A program made the position numbers and the translations under genes. A DNA stretch of 14,006 nt, from contig DIFN01000027.1 in the NCBI GenBank assembly GCA_002419145.1, positions 3,590 through 17,595 on the forward strand. Direction: 5' to 3'. This document shows positions 1 to 6,189 of the stretch, piece by piece. The notes beneath the pieces are model-generated. The model was not told the DNA's origin, ran no database searches, and worked only from the letters and a program-made list of their open reading frames with translations. This stretch comes from Mageeibacillus sp. UBA5747 (lineage in GTDB: Bacteria; Bacillota; Clostridia; Saccharofermentanales; UBA5734). How positions within the stretch are numbered: position 1 is the first letter of the stretch; every line of letters starts with the position of its first letter.

Positions 1-205
1 CGCCCTCTGGAACGGTGTTGCCGGTGGTCCAGTCGAGATTTTGCCAGAAACCACGCGCACCTTGCTGGCCTTCAGCCGCTCGCGCGAGGATGACCGCGTT
101 ACGGTGTTGATCAATTTTTCCCGGCGCAGCCGCAAGGTCGCCGCTTCGGAACGCTGGCCGGATTTGACCCTGAAGCCATTCGGATATATGATCCTTGAAG
201 GATAA
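1..205 (+). CDS. GH13 alpha-glucosidase-like enzyme, C-terminal end (5' truncated)
   Basis: The window opens inside an open frame (codons start at base 2) that ends with TAA at 203-205. The 67 residues visible begin ALWNGVAGGP and continue with an Ile-Leu-Pro turn, an Arg-Leu-Leu-Ala-Phe-Ser-Arg strand and a VTVLINFS strand, ending in LKPFGYMILEG. This is the pattern of the C-terminal beta-sandwich (domain C) of GH13 alpha-amylase-family glucosidases such as oligo-1,6-glucosidase or trehalose-6-phosphate hydrolase, where a 'G-G' turn, a 'V-V-x-N-x-S' strand and a 'P-x-G-Y/F-x-V-L' end are common. The catalytic barrel is outside the window, so substrate cannot be assigned. The next gene starts 17 bases downstream on the same strand, so the two may be co-transcribed. 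Confidence 0.7.
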   Translation, partial: ALWNGVAGGPVEILPETTRTLLAFSRSREDDRVTVLINFSRRSRKVAASERWPDLTLKPFGYMILEG

Positions 206-222
206 GATTCGAGGAAAATGCC

Positions 223-1458
223 ATGTCTGTTCGAACATCACTTCATTTGGATGCCTTTTCCGAGGCGCGCCAGATTCTGGAGCCGGTTATCACCAAAACA
301 CCCCTCGTATATAGCCGCCATTACACGCGCCTGACCGGCAACCAGGTCTATTTCAAGCCGGAAAACCTGCAGCTGACCGGCGCCTACAAGGTGCGCGGCG
401 CCTTCGTCAAGATTGCCCGTTTGCCAGCTGAGCAGAAAAGGCGCGGCCTGATCACGGCTTCAGCCGGCAACCACGCTCAGGGCGTTGCCCTGGCAGCCCA
501 GCTGCAAAAGCTGAAAGCCACGATCGTCATGCCACAGACCACTCCTCTGGTCAAGGTCAATAATACGAAATCCTATGGCGCAACGGTGGTCCTTTTTGGC
601 GAGAATTATGATGAAGCCTATGCCCATGCCCTCGAACTGGCACAGGATAAAGGGTATACCTTCGTCCATCCGTTCAATGATCTCGACGTCGTCTCAGGCC
701 AGGGCACAATCGCCTTTGAAATCCTGGCTGATTTGCCTGAAACCGATGCCATCATCCTGCCGATCGGTGGTGGTGGATTGGCCGCCGGCGTAGCCACCTT
801 GGCCAAGATCCTGCGCCCGGAAATCGAAATCATCGGCGTCGAACCGAGTGGTGCCGCCTCGATGAAATGGTCGGTCGAACAGGGCCAGATCTGCACCCTC
901 AGCCACATCGATACGATCGCCGACGGCGTGGCCGTCAAAACCCCGGGCGATATAGTGTTCCCCTTTGTGCGGGATCATGTCGACCGCTTCCTGGCGATCG
1001 ATGACATCGAACTGATCGATGCCTTCCTGACCGTCATGGAGACGCACAAGCTGATTGTCGAGAATGCGGGGCTTCTCAGCGTCGCTGCCCTGAACCACCT
1101 CGGCCTCAAGGGTAAACGCGTGGTCTCGATTCTGTCTGGTGGCAACATGGACGTCATTACCATGGCCTCCCTGGTCCAGCACGGCCTGATCAATCGCGGC
1201 CGCGTCTTCACCTTCTCCGTGCTCCTGCCTGACCGGCCTGGTGAGCTCGAGCGCATCGCCCACATCATCGCCCGCCAGAAAGGCAACATCATCCGTCTCG
1301 AGCACAACCAGTTTGTCAGCATCAACCGCAACATGGCTGTCGAACTCAAAGTCACTCTCGAAGCTTTCGGCTACGAACACCGCGATGCCATCATGCACGC
1401 ACTCGCCGACAAAGGCTACGAGGCCAAACTCGTCATGTCGACCGCCGTGTTTGATTGA
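223..1458 (+). CDS. ilvA: Threonine ammonia-lyase (threonine dehydratase) with C-terminal ACT domain
   Basis: PLP enzyme that deaminates L-threonine to 2-oxobutanoate, the first step toward isoleucine or a catabolic route to propionate. The 411-residue product has the fold-type II signatures: PLP-lysine in GAYKVRGA (Lys56), the substrate loop TASAGNHAQG (residues 78-87), the phosphate-binding glycine loop GGGGL (182-186) and SGGN (305-308). Residues about 328-405 form one ACT domain, beginning FTFSVLLPDRPGELERIA, which in this short form senses an amino acid. The length and single ACT domain match the about 400-residue TdcB/short IlvA type rather than the about 510-residue E. coli IlvA with two regulatory subdomains, so biosynthetic versus degradative role is open. 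GAGG at 211-214 sits 8 bases before this ATG; the ATG at 218 is out of frame. The neighbours are not amino acid genes. Confidence 0.93.
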   Translation: MSVRTSLHLDAFSEARQILEPVITKTPLVYSRHYTRLTGNQVYFKPENLQLTGAYKVRGAFVKIARLPAEQKRRGLITASAGNHAQGVALAAQLQKLKATIVMPQTTPLVKVNNTKSYGATVVLFGENYDEAYAHALELAQDKGYTFVHPFNDLDVVSGQGTIAFEILADLPETDAIILPIGGGGLAAGVATLAKILRPEIEIIGVEPSGAASMKWSVEQGQICTLSHIDTIADGVAVKTPGDIVFPFVRDHVDRFLAIDDIELIDAFLTVMETHKLIVENAGLLSVAALNHLGLKGKRVVSILSGGNMDVITMASLVQHGLINRGRVFTFSVLLPDRPGELERIAHIIARQKGNIIRLEHNQFVSINRNMAVELKVTLEAFGYEHRDAIMHALADKGYEAKLVMSTAVFD

Positions 1459-1512
1459 AAAAAAGACTCTCCGACAGGGCCTGCCCCGCAGGATTCTTCC
1501 CTTCTCAGGCAT

Positions 1513-1545
1513 AAGACCCTCCAGCCTTGCGGCGGGAGGGTCTTT
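1513..1545 (+). terminator. Rho-independent terminator after ilvA
   Basis: A perfect 10-bp stem, AAGACCCTCC at 1513-1522 with GGAGGGTCTT at 1535-1544, encloses a 12-base loop in which GCC/GGC can pair further. A short T tract ends the hairpin. It lies 54 bases after the threonine ammonia-lyase stop. The reverse strand reading has a weaker T tract, so it may also help stop the convergent amt transcript. Confidence 0.8.
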
Positions 1546-1550
1546 GCCCT

Positions 1551-1571
1551 AAACGGACTACATCCGTTTTA
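1551..1571. terminator. Second hairpin between convergent ilvA and amt
   Basis: AAACGGA at 1551-1557 pairs with TCCGTTT at 1563-1569 around a 5-base loop. On the plus strand it is followed by TATT, and on the minus strand by a short TTTA. It lies between two convergent transcripts and could serve either one; the amt side has no better terminator candidate in these 70 bases. Confidence 0.45.
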
Positions 1572-1617
1572 TTCACATGGTCTTGGAGGGGTGCTGTTGA
1601 AACGGCGGACAGTCCGC

Positions 1618-2868
1618 TCAACCCTTGACCATGAAATCCGGATAGCTTTCGGAGCCGTGCTCGCGGAGGTCGAGTCCTTCGAGTTCTTCAGCGGGTGAGA
1701 CTCTAAGGCCGACCGTTTTCTTGAGGATCAGGAACAGGATGCCAGCGGTCAGGGAAGTCCAGATTCCGACGGACAGAACACCGATGAGCTGGGAGCCTAG
1801 AAGGCTGAGACCACCGCCATAGAAGAGACCGGCTGCTGTACCACCGAAGTTTTCAGGGATGGCGAAAAGTCCAACAGCCAAGGTTCCAAAGACACCGTTC
1901 ATCAGGTGGACCGGGACGGCACCGACCGGATCGTCGATGTGGAAGATATTTTCCAGGATCCAGGCACCAAAGACGATGATGAATCCAGCGATGAGACCGA
2001 TGAGAATGGCACCCATGTTGCTGACGGCAGCCGTACCGGCTGTGATGGCAACCAGGCCGCCGAGCACACCGTTGAGGGTCAGACCGACATCAGGCTTTTT
2101 AAATTTGAACCAAGAGATAAACATGGCGCTGCAGCCACCGGCCGCTGCGGCCAGGTTGGTGGTCATGGCAATGTCGCCGATTTCCGGGACTAGGGCGACG
2201 GTGCTGCCGGGGTTGAAACCGAACCAGCCGAACCAGAGGATGAAGACACCGAGGGCGCCGAGGGTCAGGCTATGGCCGGGAATGGCATTGGGCCTTTTGT
2301 TAGGACCAAATTTGCCGATGCGGGGGCCGAGGATCTTCGCACCCATCAGGGCGGACCAGCCGCCGACTGAGTGAACGACAGTGGATCCGGCAAAGTCATG
2401 GAAGCCAAGACTGGAGAGCCAGCCACCACCCCAGGTCCAGGCGCCGACGACCGGGTAGATGATCAGCGAGATGACAGCCGAGTAGATCAGGTAAGACTTG
2501 AATTTGGTCCGTTCAGCCATGGCACCAGAAACAATCGTGGCAGCAGTGGCGGCAAACACGGTCTGGAAAAAGATGAAATAGCTGTCGCCGATCGTCGTCG
2601 GATCAATGAAACCAGTGGTGCCAAACAGTCCCATGAATTTGTCGCCGAACATGATACCGTAACCGACCAGCAGAAAGAGAATCGAGCCGACAGCAAAGTC
2701 CATGGTGTTTTTCATGATGATGTTGCCAGCATTTTTGGCCCGGGTGAACCCCGTCTCCACCATGGCAAATCCGGCCTGCATGAAAAAGACAAGAATAGCA
2801 GCAATCAGGGTCCAGAGGATATCGGCATTTCTAGCCAATGTTTCTACACTCATGGTCAAATCTTCCAT
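1618..2868 (-). CDS. amt: Ammonium transporter, Amt/MEP family
   Basis: Polytopic membrane protein that conducts ammonium across the cytoplasmic membrane. The 416-residue product shows the family signatures: VFFMQAGFAMVETGFTR near the N terminus, Asp158 in FHDFAGSTVVH, the twin pore histidines His166 (STVVHSVGG) and His321 (VPVHLMNG), and WFGWFGFNPGS around 212-222. The cytoplasmic tail EELEGLDLREHG matches the conserved region that PII proteins engage. About 11 membrane segments are expected for the family. An ATG three codons upstream (2877) is also possible, but an AAAGGA stretch overlaps it and is well placed for the ATG at 2868, which I chose. It follows glnK by 55 bases on the same strand, the standard glnK-amt pairing in which uridylylated or ligand-bound PII gates the channel. 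Confidence 0.95.
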   Translation of the reverse strand: MEDLTMSVETLARNADILWTLIAAILVFFMQAGFAMVETGFTRAKNAGNIIMKNTMDFAVGSILFLLVGYGIMFGDKFMGLFGTTGFIDPTTIGDSYFIFFQTVFAATAATIVSGAMAERTKFKSYLIYSAVISLIIYPVVGAWTWGGGWLSSLGFHDFAGSTVVHSVGGWSALMGAKILGPRIGKFGPNKRPNAIPGHSLTLGALGVFILWFGWFGFNPGSTVALVPEIGDIAMTTNLAAAAGGCSAMFISWFKFKKPDVGLTLNGVLGGLVAITAGTAAVSNMGAILIGLIAGFIIVFGAWILENIFHIDDPVGAVPVHLMNGVFGTLAVGLFAIPENFGGTAAGLFYGGGLSLLGSQLIGVLSVGIWTSLTAGILFLILKKTVGLRVSPAEELEGLDLREHGSESYPDFMVKG

Positions 2869-2923
2869 AAAAACCATCCTTTCTCAACTCGCAGTGGCCG
2901 CGGAGGGCGGCTTGCTCAGGTGC

Positions 2924-3262
2924 TTACAAGGCTTTATCGCCTCGTTCGCCGGTGCGGATGCGGATCACGTCTGCAATGTCAGTGACAAAAATCTTGCCGT
3001 CGCCGGCTTCGCCCTGGGCCAGCTGGCTGCAGATCTGATCGATCAGCTTTTCTGCCTTCAGGTCATCCGTAATGGTGGTGACTTTGACTTTGGGCAGGAA
3101 ATTGACGGTGTAGCGAGTACCACGGTACAGTGCGGTGATTCCCTTCTGGTTGCCGTACCCCATCACGTTGCTGATCATCACACCGGTGGCGTCTGCTTCC
3201 TCGAGAATGGCTTTAAGAAGCTCCAGACGTTCAGGCTTGATGACGATTTCAAGTTTCTTCAT
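2924..3262 (-). CDS. glnK: Nitrogen regulatory protein PII (GlnK/GlnB type)
   Basis: Trimeric signal protein that reads ATP/ADP and 2-oxoglutarate and blocks the neighbouring ammonium channel when nitrogen is plentiful. The 112-residue product has full family length. It starts MKKLEIVIKPERLELLKAIL, has the T-loop GYGNQKGITALYRGTRYTV (35-53) with Gln39, and keeps both Tyr46 and Tyr51, the latter being the uridylylation site of proteobacterial PII. FLPKVKV (55-61, Lys58) and the C-terminal signature GKIFVTDIADVIRIRTGE (89-106) bind nucleotide and 2-oxoglutarate in the family. AAAGGGG about 10 bases upstream serves the ATG. Its adjacency to amt argues for the GlnK role. Whether the tyrosine is modified in this organism cannot be told. 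Confidence 0.95.
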   Translation of the reverse strand: MKKLEIVIKPERLELLKAILEEADATGVMISNVMGYGNQKGITALYRGTRYTVNFLPKVKVTTITDDLKAEKLIDQICSQLAQGEAGDGKIFVTDIADVIRIRTGERGDKAL

Positions 3263-3323
3263 GGCTCATACCCCTTTCTTTTCTTGGCCCGGTTGGCCTT
3301 GGCCTGCAGGGTGCACGAAACCA

Positions 3324-3347
3324 GAGGCAGCCTGTAACAGGCACCTC
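3324..3347 (-). promoter_or_regulatory. Stem-loop in the glnK 5' leader
   Basis: On the minus strand, GAGG-T-GCCTG-TTA-CAGGC-TG-CCTC folds into a compact hairpin with a three-base loop. It lies between the glnK start and the leader terminator-like hairpin. No U tract follows. It could be part of a conditional structure, but I see no match to a named riboswitch. Confidence 0.35.
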
Positions 3348-3384
3348 ACAGATTCGATTCTTCTGCTTGGCTTGGTGGTTTTCA

Positions 3385-3424
3385 AAACGAAAAAGGCGCT
3401 CGACCGGTGGAGGTCAGCGCCTTT
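3385..3424 (-). terminator. Terminator-like hairpin at the very start of the glnK-amt leader
   Basis: Read on the minus strand, AAAGGCGCT (3416-3424 region) pairs with AGCGCCTTT (3392-3400 region). An inner GACC/GGTC stem closes on a TCCACC hexaloop with one bulged G, and TTTTTCGTTTT follows. This has all parts of an intrinsic terminator, yet it starts only about 8 bases after the predicted glnK transcription start and about 120 bases before the gene. No plus-strand gene ends here. It may be an attenuator or a 5' stabilising structure. Confidence 0.55.
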
Positions 3425-3438
3425 GCTTTGATGGATTC

Positions 3439-3467
3439 AGGATAAATGATTGCGGTGCGGGAGTCAA
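3439..3467 (-). promoter_or_regulatory. Sigma-A type promoter for glnK-amt
   Basis: On the minus strand, TTGACT (3462-3467) and TATCCT (3439-3444) are separated by exactly 17 bases, close to the housekeeping consensus. The expected start of transcription is near 3432, giving a leader of about 170 bases before glnK. Confidence 0.65.
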
Positions 3468-3738
3468 GTGTTTTTGCAAGTTCAAATTATAGAAATTGCA
3501 GAAGTTGGCAATATGCATGAAAAATATTGGCTTTAACTAGGTTAAAATGGCGTTATTGCTTGTTTGAATTGCGTACAGTAAGAAAGAAATGATCGTGCGA
3601 AGAAACATCAGTCACAATCGCCTGGTTTTACAGGCTGGAAAAAGCTCGATTTAACCATACGCTCAAACCATGCTTTAGATCCTGTGACAGAAAATTCCAT
3701 GTCGGGACCACCCCTCGCATCACCCCGGGTACTGGTTT

Positions 3739-3761
3739 CGGCAATTGCCGGTTTTAGGACC
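3739..3761 (+). repeat. AATT-palindrome repeat, copy 1 (pair with 6010-6032)
   Basis: CGGCAATTGCCGGTTTT followed by AGGACC. The 12-base core CGGCAATTGCCG is a perfect palindrome. The copy at 6010-6032 matches at 22 of 23 positions, although the two lie more than 2 kb apart on either side of the IS. Confidence 0.75.
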
Positions 3762-3832
3762 GGGGTCAATAATTCTATCTACTGGGCTCTTTGCTTATTA
3801 CCGTGAAAAGATCCGAAGAAAGTAGAGCGTTC

Positions 3833-3898
3833 CCCCTCGCGCCAAGCCTGGCCCTTTTCATGGAAATTTCCTCCAGCGGGGTCGGCTCACTTTCGTGG
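3833..3898 (+). repeat. Composite repeat left of the IS (matches 5531-5568 and 5650-5701)
   Basis: Three modules follow each other. CCCCTCGCGCCAAGCCTGG (3833-3851) recurs at 5683-5701 with one difference. CCCTTTTCATGGAA (3852-3865) recurs exactly at 5650-5663. ATGGAAATTTCC (3860-3871), then 8 bases, then GGTCGGCTCACTTTCGTGG (3880-3898) recurs at 5531-5542 plus 5550-5568 with two differences in the second part. The modules occur in different orders on the two sides, so this is a mosaic and not one long duplication. Confidence 0.7.
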
Positions 3899-3944
3899 AA
3901 GAAACTCAAGGTGCCTGGAAGTGGCTGCGAACAGGGGCTTTGCT

Positions 3945-3980
3945 GGTCGGCCTGGAAATTTCCCCAAAAGTGGGCCGACC
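3945..3980. repeat. Inverted repeat around GGAAATTTCC next to the IS
   Basis: GGTCGGCC (3945-3952) and GGCCGACC (3973-3980) are perfect inverted repeats bracketing the palindrome GGAAATTTCC (3954-3963). It is one more member of the AATT-centred repeat family and lies 6 bases from the IS end. Confidence 0.6.
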
Positions 3981-4014
3981 TAGGAAGGGGGTGCGGACGT
4001 TTTTTTGGACACCC

Positions 4015-5070
4015 TTACGCGGCTTGTAATTGGTGCTGACGGTATTGCACAGGGCTGAGATAGCCCAGTGATTTCTTAATGCGTTTGTTATTGTACCACT
4101 GGATGTATTTCTCCAGGTAATCGATGAAATTATCCGTTGTCATTTTCGCAAAGGATCGGTTGTAAAAGCATTCGTTCTTGAGGCGACCGAAGAACCCTTC
4201 ACAGGCTGAATTGTCTGGTGAGCAGCCCTTCTTGGACATGGACCGGGTCAGATGATGCTCTGTCGTTATGGCGACCCAGTCAGGCCATCTATAATGACCT
4301 CCACGGTCGCTATGAATCAAGGGGTGCTCACCGCCCTTGAGGGTAGCTACAGCTTTCTGCAGGGAGCTATTGGCTAACTCTGCTGTTGGCCGGGTGCCGA
4401 TAGACCAGGAAACGACCAAGCCATCGTAGCAATCAATAATAGGTGAGAGATAAACTTTTCCGCTGGGAATGCTGAACTCCGTGATGTCAGTCAGCCATTT
4501 CTCATTGGCTTGATCGGCGTGGAAATTCCTCTCCAACAGGTTGGCGGGTGCTGCCGACAACTCGCCCTGATAAGAATTGTATTTGCGCCGACTCCGACTC
4601 AGGACAACCAGTCCCTCATCTTTCATAAGCTGCCGGACGACCTTCTCTGAAACTTGAAATCCGAGCTTTTTCAACTCGCTCCAGATGCGTCTATAACCAA
4701 AAGCAGAGTAATTGTCAGTAAAGAGCTTGATCACGGCTTTGCGCAGTTTTTCGTATTTATCTTGGGCCTGCATGGCCGCTTTGGCGTAATAGTAGCTGCT
4801 TCTAGACAGCTTCAGGTAGGCCCATACAACAGGTCGTGAATAGCGGTCCCCCAGGGCGTCAACGATCACGACCCTCTCACGGTTGCTTAGTGCTTCCGGG
4901 TTGACGCGGGGGTCTTTTTTTATGATTTCAATGGTCTTTTCCAGGACATCTCGTTCTAATAGTGCCTTTTCTCGCTCTGCTATGAGTTGCCTGCGTTCTT
5001 TCTCATAGGCCCTGTTTTGGGCGTCGAGAGCTTCATAGGCAGCCTTGAGCACTTCATAATCGTCAGCCAT
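4015..5070 (-). CDS. IS3-family transposase OrfB (DDE integrase-type)
   Basis: Catalytic subunit of the insertion sequence. The 351-residue product starts with a charged, probably coiled-coil stretch (about 10-55), followed by the HTH_21-like segment (about 105-160) containing NYSAFGYRRIW, and an rve integrase core. The catalytic triad is intact: Asp195 in WLTDITEF, Asp255 in IHSDRGGHY and Glu291 in SACEGFFGRLKNE. Thirty-five residues separate the second Asp from Glu (DD35E). The C-terminal YIQWYNNKRIKKSLGYLSP is typical. The gene has no clear ribosome binding site and starts 12 bases after the orfA stop. It is in the same frame as orfA, unlike the usual −1 arrangement, so production may need reinitiation or readthrough of the UAG. 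Confidence 0.93.
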   Translation of the reverse strand: MADDYEVLKAAYEALDAQNRAYEKERRQLIAEREKALLERDVLEKTIEIIKKDPRVNPEALSNRERVVIVDALGDRYSRPVVWAYLKLSRSSYYYAKAAMQAQDKYEKLRKAVIKLFTDNYSAFGYRRIWSELKKLGFQVSEKVVRQLMKDEGLVVLSRSRRKYNSYQGELSAAPANLLERNFHADQANEKWLTDITEFSIPSGKVYLSPIIDCYDGLVVSWSIGTRPTAELANSSLQKAVATLKGGEHPLIHSDRGGHYRWPDWVAITTEHHLTRSMSKKGCSPDNSACEGFFGRLKNECFYNRSFAKMTTDNFIDYLEKYIQWYNNKRIKKSLGYLSPVQYRQHQLQAA

Positions 5071-5082
5071 TTTCTGACGTTG

Positions 5083-5484
5083 CTACGTTGGATTGATTCG
5101 ATCTCGGGGTGGTGTCTTTTTCCGTTCTCTTTTCATGCTGGTGACATAGCCCTTCTTGAGGTATTCCCGGTGCCATGCGTGAATCACACTGCCGCCAGAA
5201 AGCCCCATCTCCTGCGCAACTTTGCTGGGTGATTCGCCCTTGTAATAACAACGTTGGATCGCTTCCAGCTTCACCTCTATTGTACTGTAGATTTTGGGCT
5301 TGAGCAGGGTGTACGCAACATGAACGGATCTGCTTCTTCGACGTTTCTGGGAGCGAAGCCTTCTGGACCATTTTCTCAAAAGATCTTCACAAGGATACCC
5401 CAGTTCTTGGACCGTTTTCTTGATATTAAGCTCATTTTCCTTGAGTCGTGACAAGGCTCGTTGTTTTTCTTCGCTGCTATACAT
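5083..5484 (-). CDS. IS3-family OrfA, double helix-turn-helix DNA-binding protein
   Basis: Terminal-repeat binding partner of the transposase. I start it at the ATG at 5484, 44 bases inside the IS end, because AGGAG lies 7 bases upstream; an upstream open frame reaching 5595 crosses the IS border and is not meaningful. The 133-residue product has two HTH segments: about 4-45 (EEKQRALSRLKENELNIKK onward) and about 68-112 (SPSKVAQEMGLSGGSVIHAW within it). This two-HTH layout is that of IS150-type OrfA. An Arg/Lys-rich stretch links them. The reading frame ends with UAG at 5083-5085. Confidence 0.85.
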   Translation of the reverse strand: MYSSEEKQRALSRLKENELNIKKTVQELGYPCEDLLRKWSRRLRSQKRRRSRSVHVAYTLLKPKIYSTIEVKLEAIQRCYYKGESPSKVAQEMGLSGGSVIHAWHREYLKKGYVTSMKRERKKTPPRDRINPT

Positions 5485-5530
5485 TGCGGATCTCCTGTCC
5501 TTGTGTCCAGGATTTTGTCCGCACCCCCGA

Positions 5531-5568
5531 ATGGAAATTTCCCTTTTTAGGTCGGTGCACTTTCGTGG
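5531..5568 (+). repeat. Repeat module right of the IS (matches 3860-3898)
   Basis: ATGGAAATTTCC, 7 bases, then GGTCGGTGCACTTTCGTGG. The left-flank copy at 3860-3898 has the same two blocks 8 bases apart. Confidence 0.7.
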
Positions 5569-5649
5569 CAACAATCCGCTCAGTCTCAAAACCACTGGGG
5601 CAGTAAGCTTTCTGGGTCGAATGCCTGTGCTTCCGAGAAGGTGCGCCGA

Positions 5650-5712
5650 CCCTTTTCATGGAAGTTGCCACTTTAGGTGCCACCCCTCGCGCCAGGCCTG
5701 GACAATTACCGG
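5650..5712 (+). repeat. Repeat modules right of the IS (match 3833-3865 in swapped order)
   Basis: CCCTTTTCATGGAA (5650-5663) flows into a GGAAGTTGCC variant of the AATT palindrome, then CCCCTCGCGCCAGGCCTGG (5683-5701), then a further degenerate copy GGACAATTACCGG (5700-5712). The left flank has the same two blocks with the order reversed. Confidence 0.65.
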
Positions 5713-6009
5713 ATCTGTTGTTTCGAAGCAGGGCCAAACGAATCCCAGAGTATCACTTTTCACGGTAACAGATTAAACTGTGCCCTTTGTCAAGGACACT
5801 TCGGGTTTTCAATTTCCATCATTTTTCACCTTTTGCCTTCGGGATCTTCAAGGGATATTCGCCTGTTTCAAGATATTTGGAATTTTCCTTTTTTTAAGTC
5901 GGGGTAGATAAGCGGCAAGAAATGAAGATTATGCCCGCAACTATTACAGACGCAGAGGTCTTCAGTCAAATATCATAAAAAGGAGGAAAAACTAACCTGT
6001 GGCAGAAAA

Positions 6010-6032
6010 CGGCAATTGCCGGTTTTGGGACC
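6010..6032 (+). repeat. AATT-palindrome repeat, copy 2 (pair with 3739-3761)
   Basis: CGGCAATTGCCGGTTTT followed by GGGACC, 22 of 23 bases identical to the copy at 3739-3761. Confidence 0.75.
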
Positions 6033-6038
6033 AAGCTT

Positions 6039-6076
6039 CGCGCCCGCCAGCGCCACCCGCGCCCGCCAGCGCATCC
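6039..6076 (+). repeat. 19-bp GC-rich tandem duplication
   Basis: CGCGCCCGCCAGCGCCACC (6039-6057) is followed directly by CGCGCCCGCCAGCGCATCC (6058-6076), 17 of 19 identical, then CGCGCGCC. It adjoins the AATT-palindrome copy and is far more GC-rich than its surroundings. Confidence 0.7.
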
Positions 6077-6115
6077 CGCGCGCCGACCTTTGATCTGGAG
6101 GAAACAAGCCAGGCT

Positions 6116-6124
6116 TGCTATACT
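6116..6124 (+). promoter_or_regulatory. Possible extended −10 promoter for gluQ
   Basis: TGC-TATACT matches an extended −10 element (TGn plus TATACT at 6119-6124), about 66 bases before the gluQ start. No −35 element is visible at the right distance, so this is tentative. Confidence 0.3.
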
Positions 6125-6189
6125 TCAAGGACAGTATGCTAAAGGCATGCTTACCTGTTTGAAAGACTTTTTGCGGGAGTGACTGACTC

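Larger units (their letters stand above)
3470..3986. other. Gene-free stretch left of the IS, rich in short mosaic repeats
   Basis: No convincing gene is visible here: open frames are short and lack family features. The first 170 bases (to about 3640) are AT-richer and show no clear structure. From about 3690 to the IS the sequence is built of short repeated modules (AATT-centred palindromes, CCCCTCGC boxes, GGTCGG boxes) that recur on the other side of the IS and are listed separately. Confidence 0.6.
3987..5528 (-). mobile_element. IS3-family insertion sequence, complete
   Basis: The element carries an OrfA and an OrfB (DDE transposase) on the minus strand. Its ends are inverted: GGGGGTGCGGAC at 3987-3998 and its exact complement at 5517-5528. 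A second matching GGACAC block lies 8 bases further in at both ends, giving an imperfect terminal repeat of about 26 bp. The 3-base GAA lies directly outside both ends (3984-3986 and 5529-5531), consistent with the 3-5 bp target duplications of IS3 elements. Length is 1542 bp. IS3 elements usually begin TG and end CA; here TG/CA lie 5 bases inside the G5/C5 blocks, so the outermost bases are slightly uncertain. The element sits inside the mosaic repeat region and interrupts no gene. Confidence 0.85.
5529..6189. other. Gene-free stretch right of the IS, with mosaic repeats
   Basis: About 660 bases without a convincing gene. The first 180 bases continue the repeat modules interrupted by the IS. 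Bases 5715-5990 are AT-richer and show nothing I can name. Bases 5981-6142 contain a strong Shine-Dalgarno-like AGGAGG with a short open frame, and GC-rich tandem repeats. A possible promoter for the next gene is listed separately. Confidence 0.6.

Noticed and set aside
694..1512. A 272-codon minus-strand frame opposite threonine ammonia-lyase
   Set aside because: Antisense shadow of a full-length enzyme with all its motifs; low-complexity product without family features.
3385..3424. ANTAR-target RNA in the glnK leader
   Set aside because: The only hexaloop present is TCCACC, which lacks the A at position 1 and G at position 4 expected of ANTAR targets, and no second paired hexaloop was seen.
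3690..6095. CRISPR array
   Set aside because: Repeats are degenerate, irregularly spaced and shuffled, with no constant-length spacers and no cas genes.
6136..6162. Eight-codon leader peptide (MLKACLPV) before gluQ
   Set aside because: AAGGA lies too close (4 bases), the peptide shows no regulatory codon run, and no attenuator hairpin follows.
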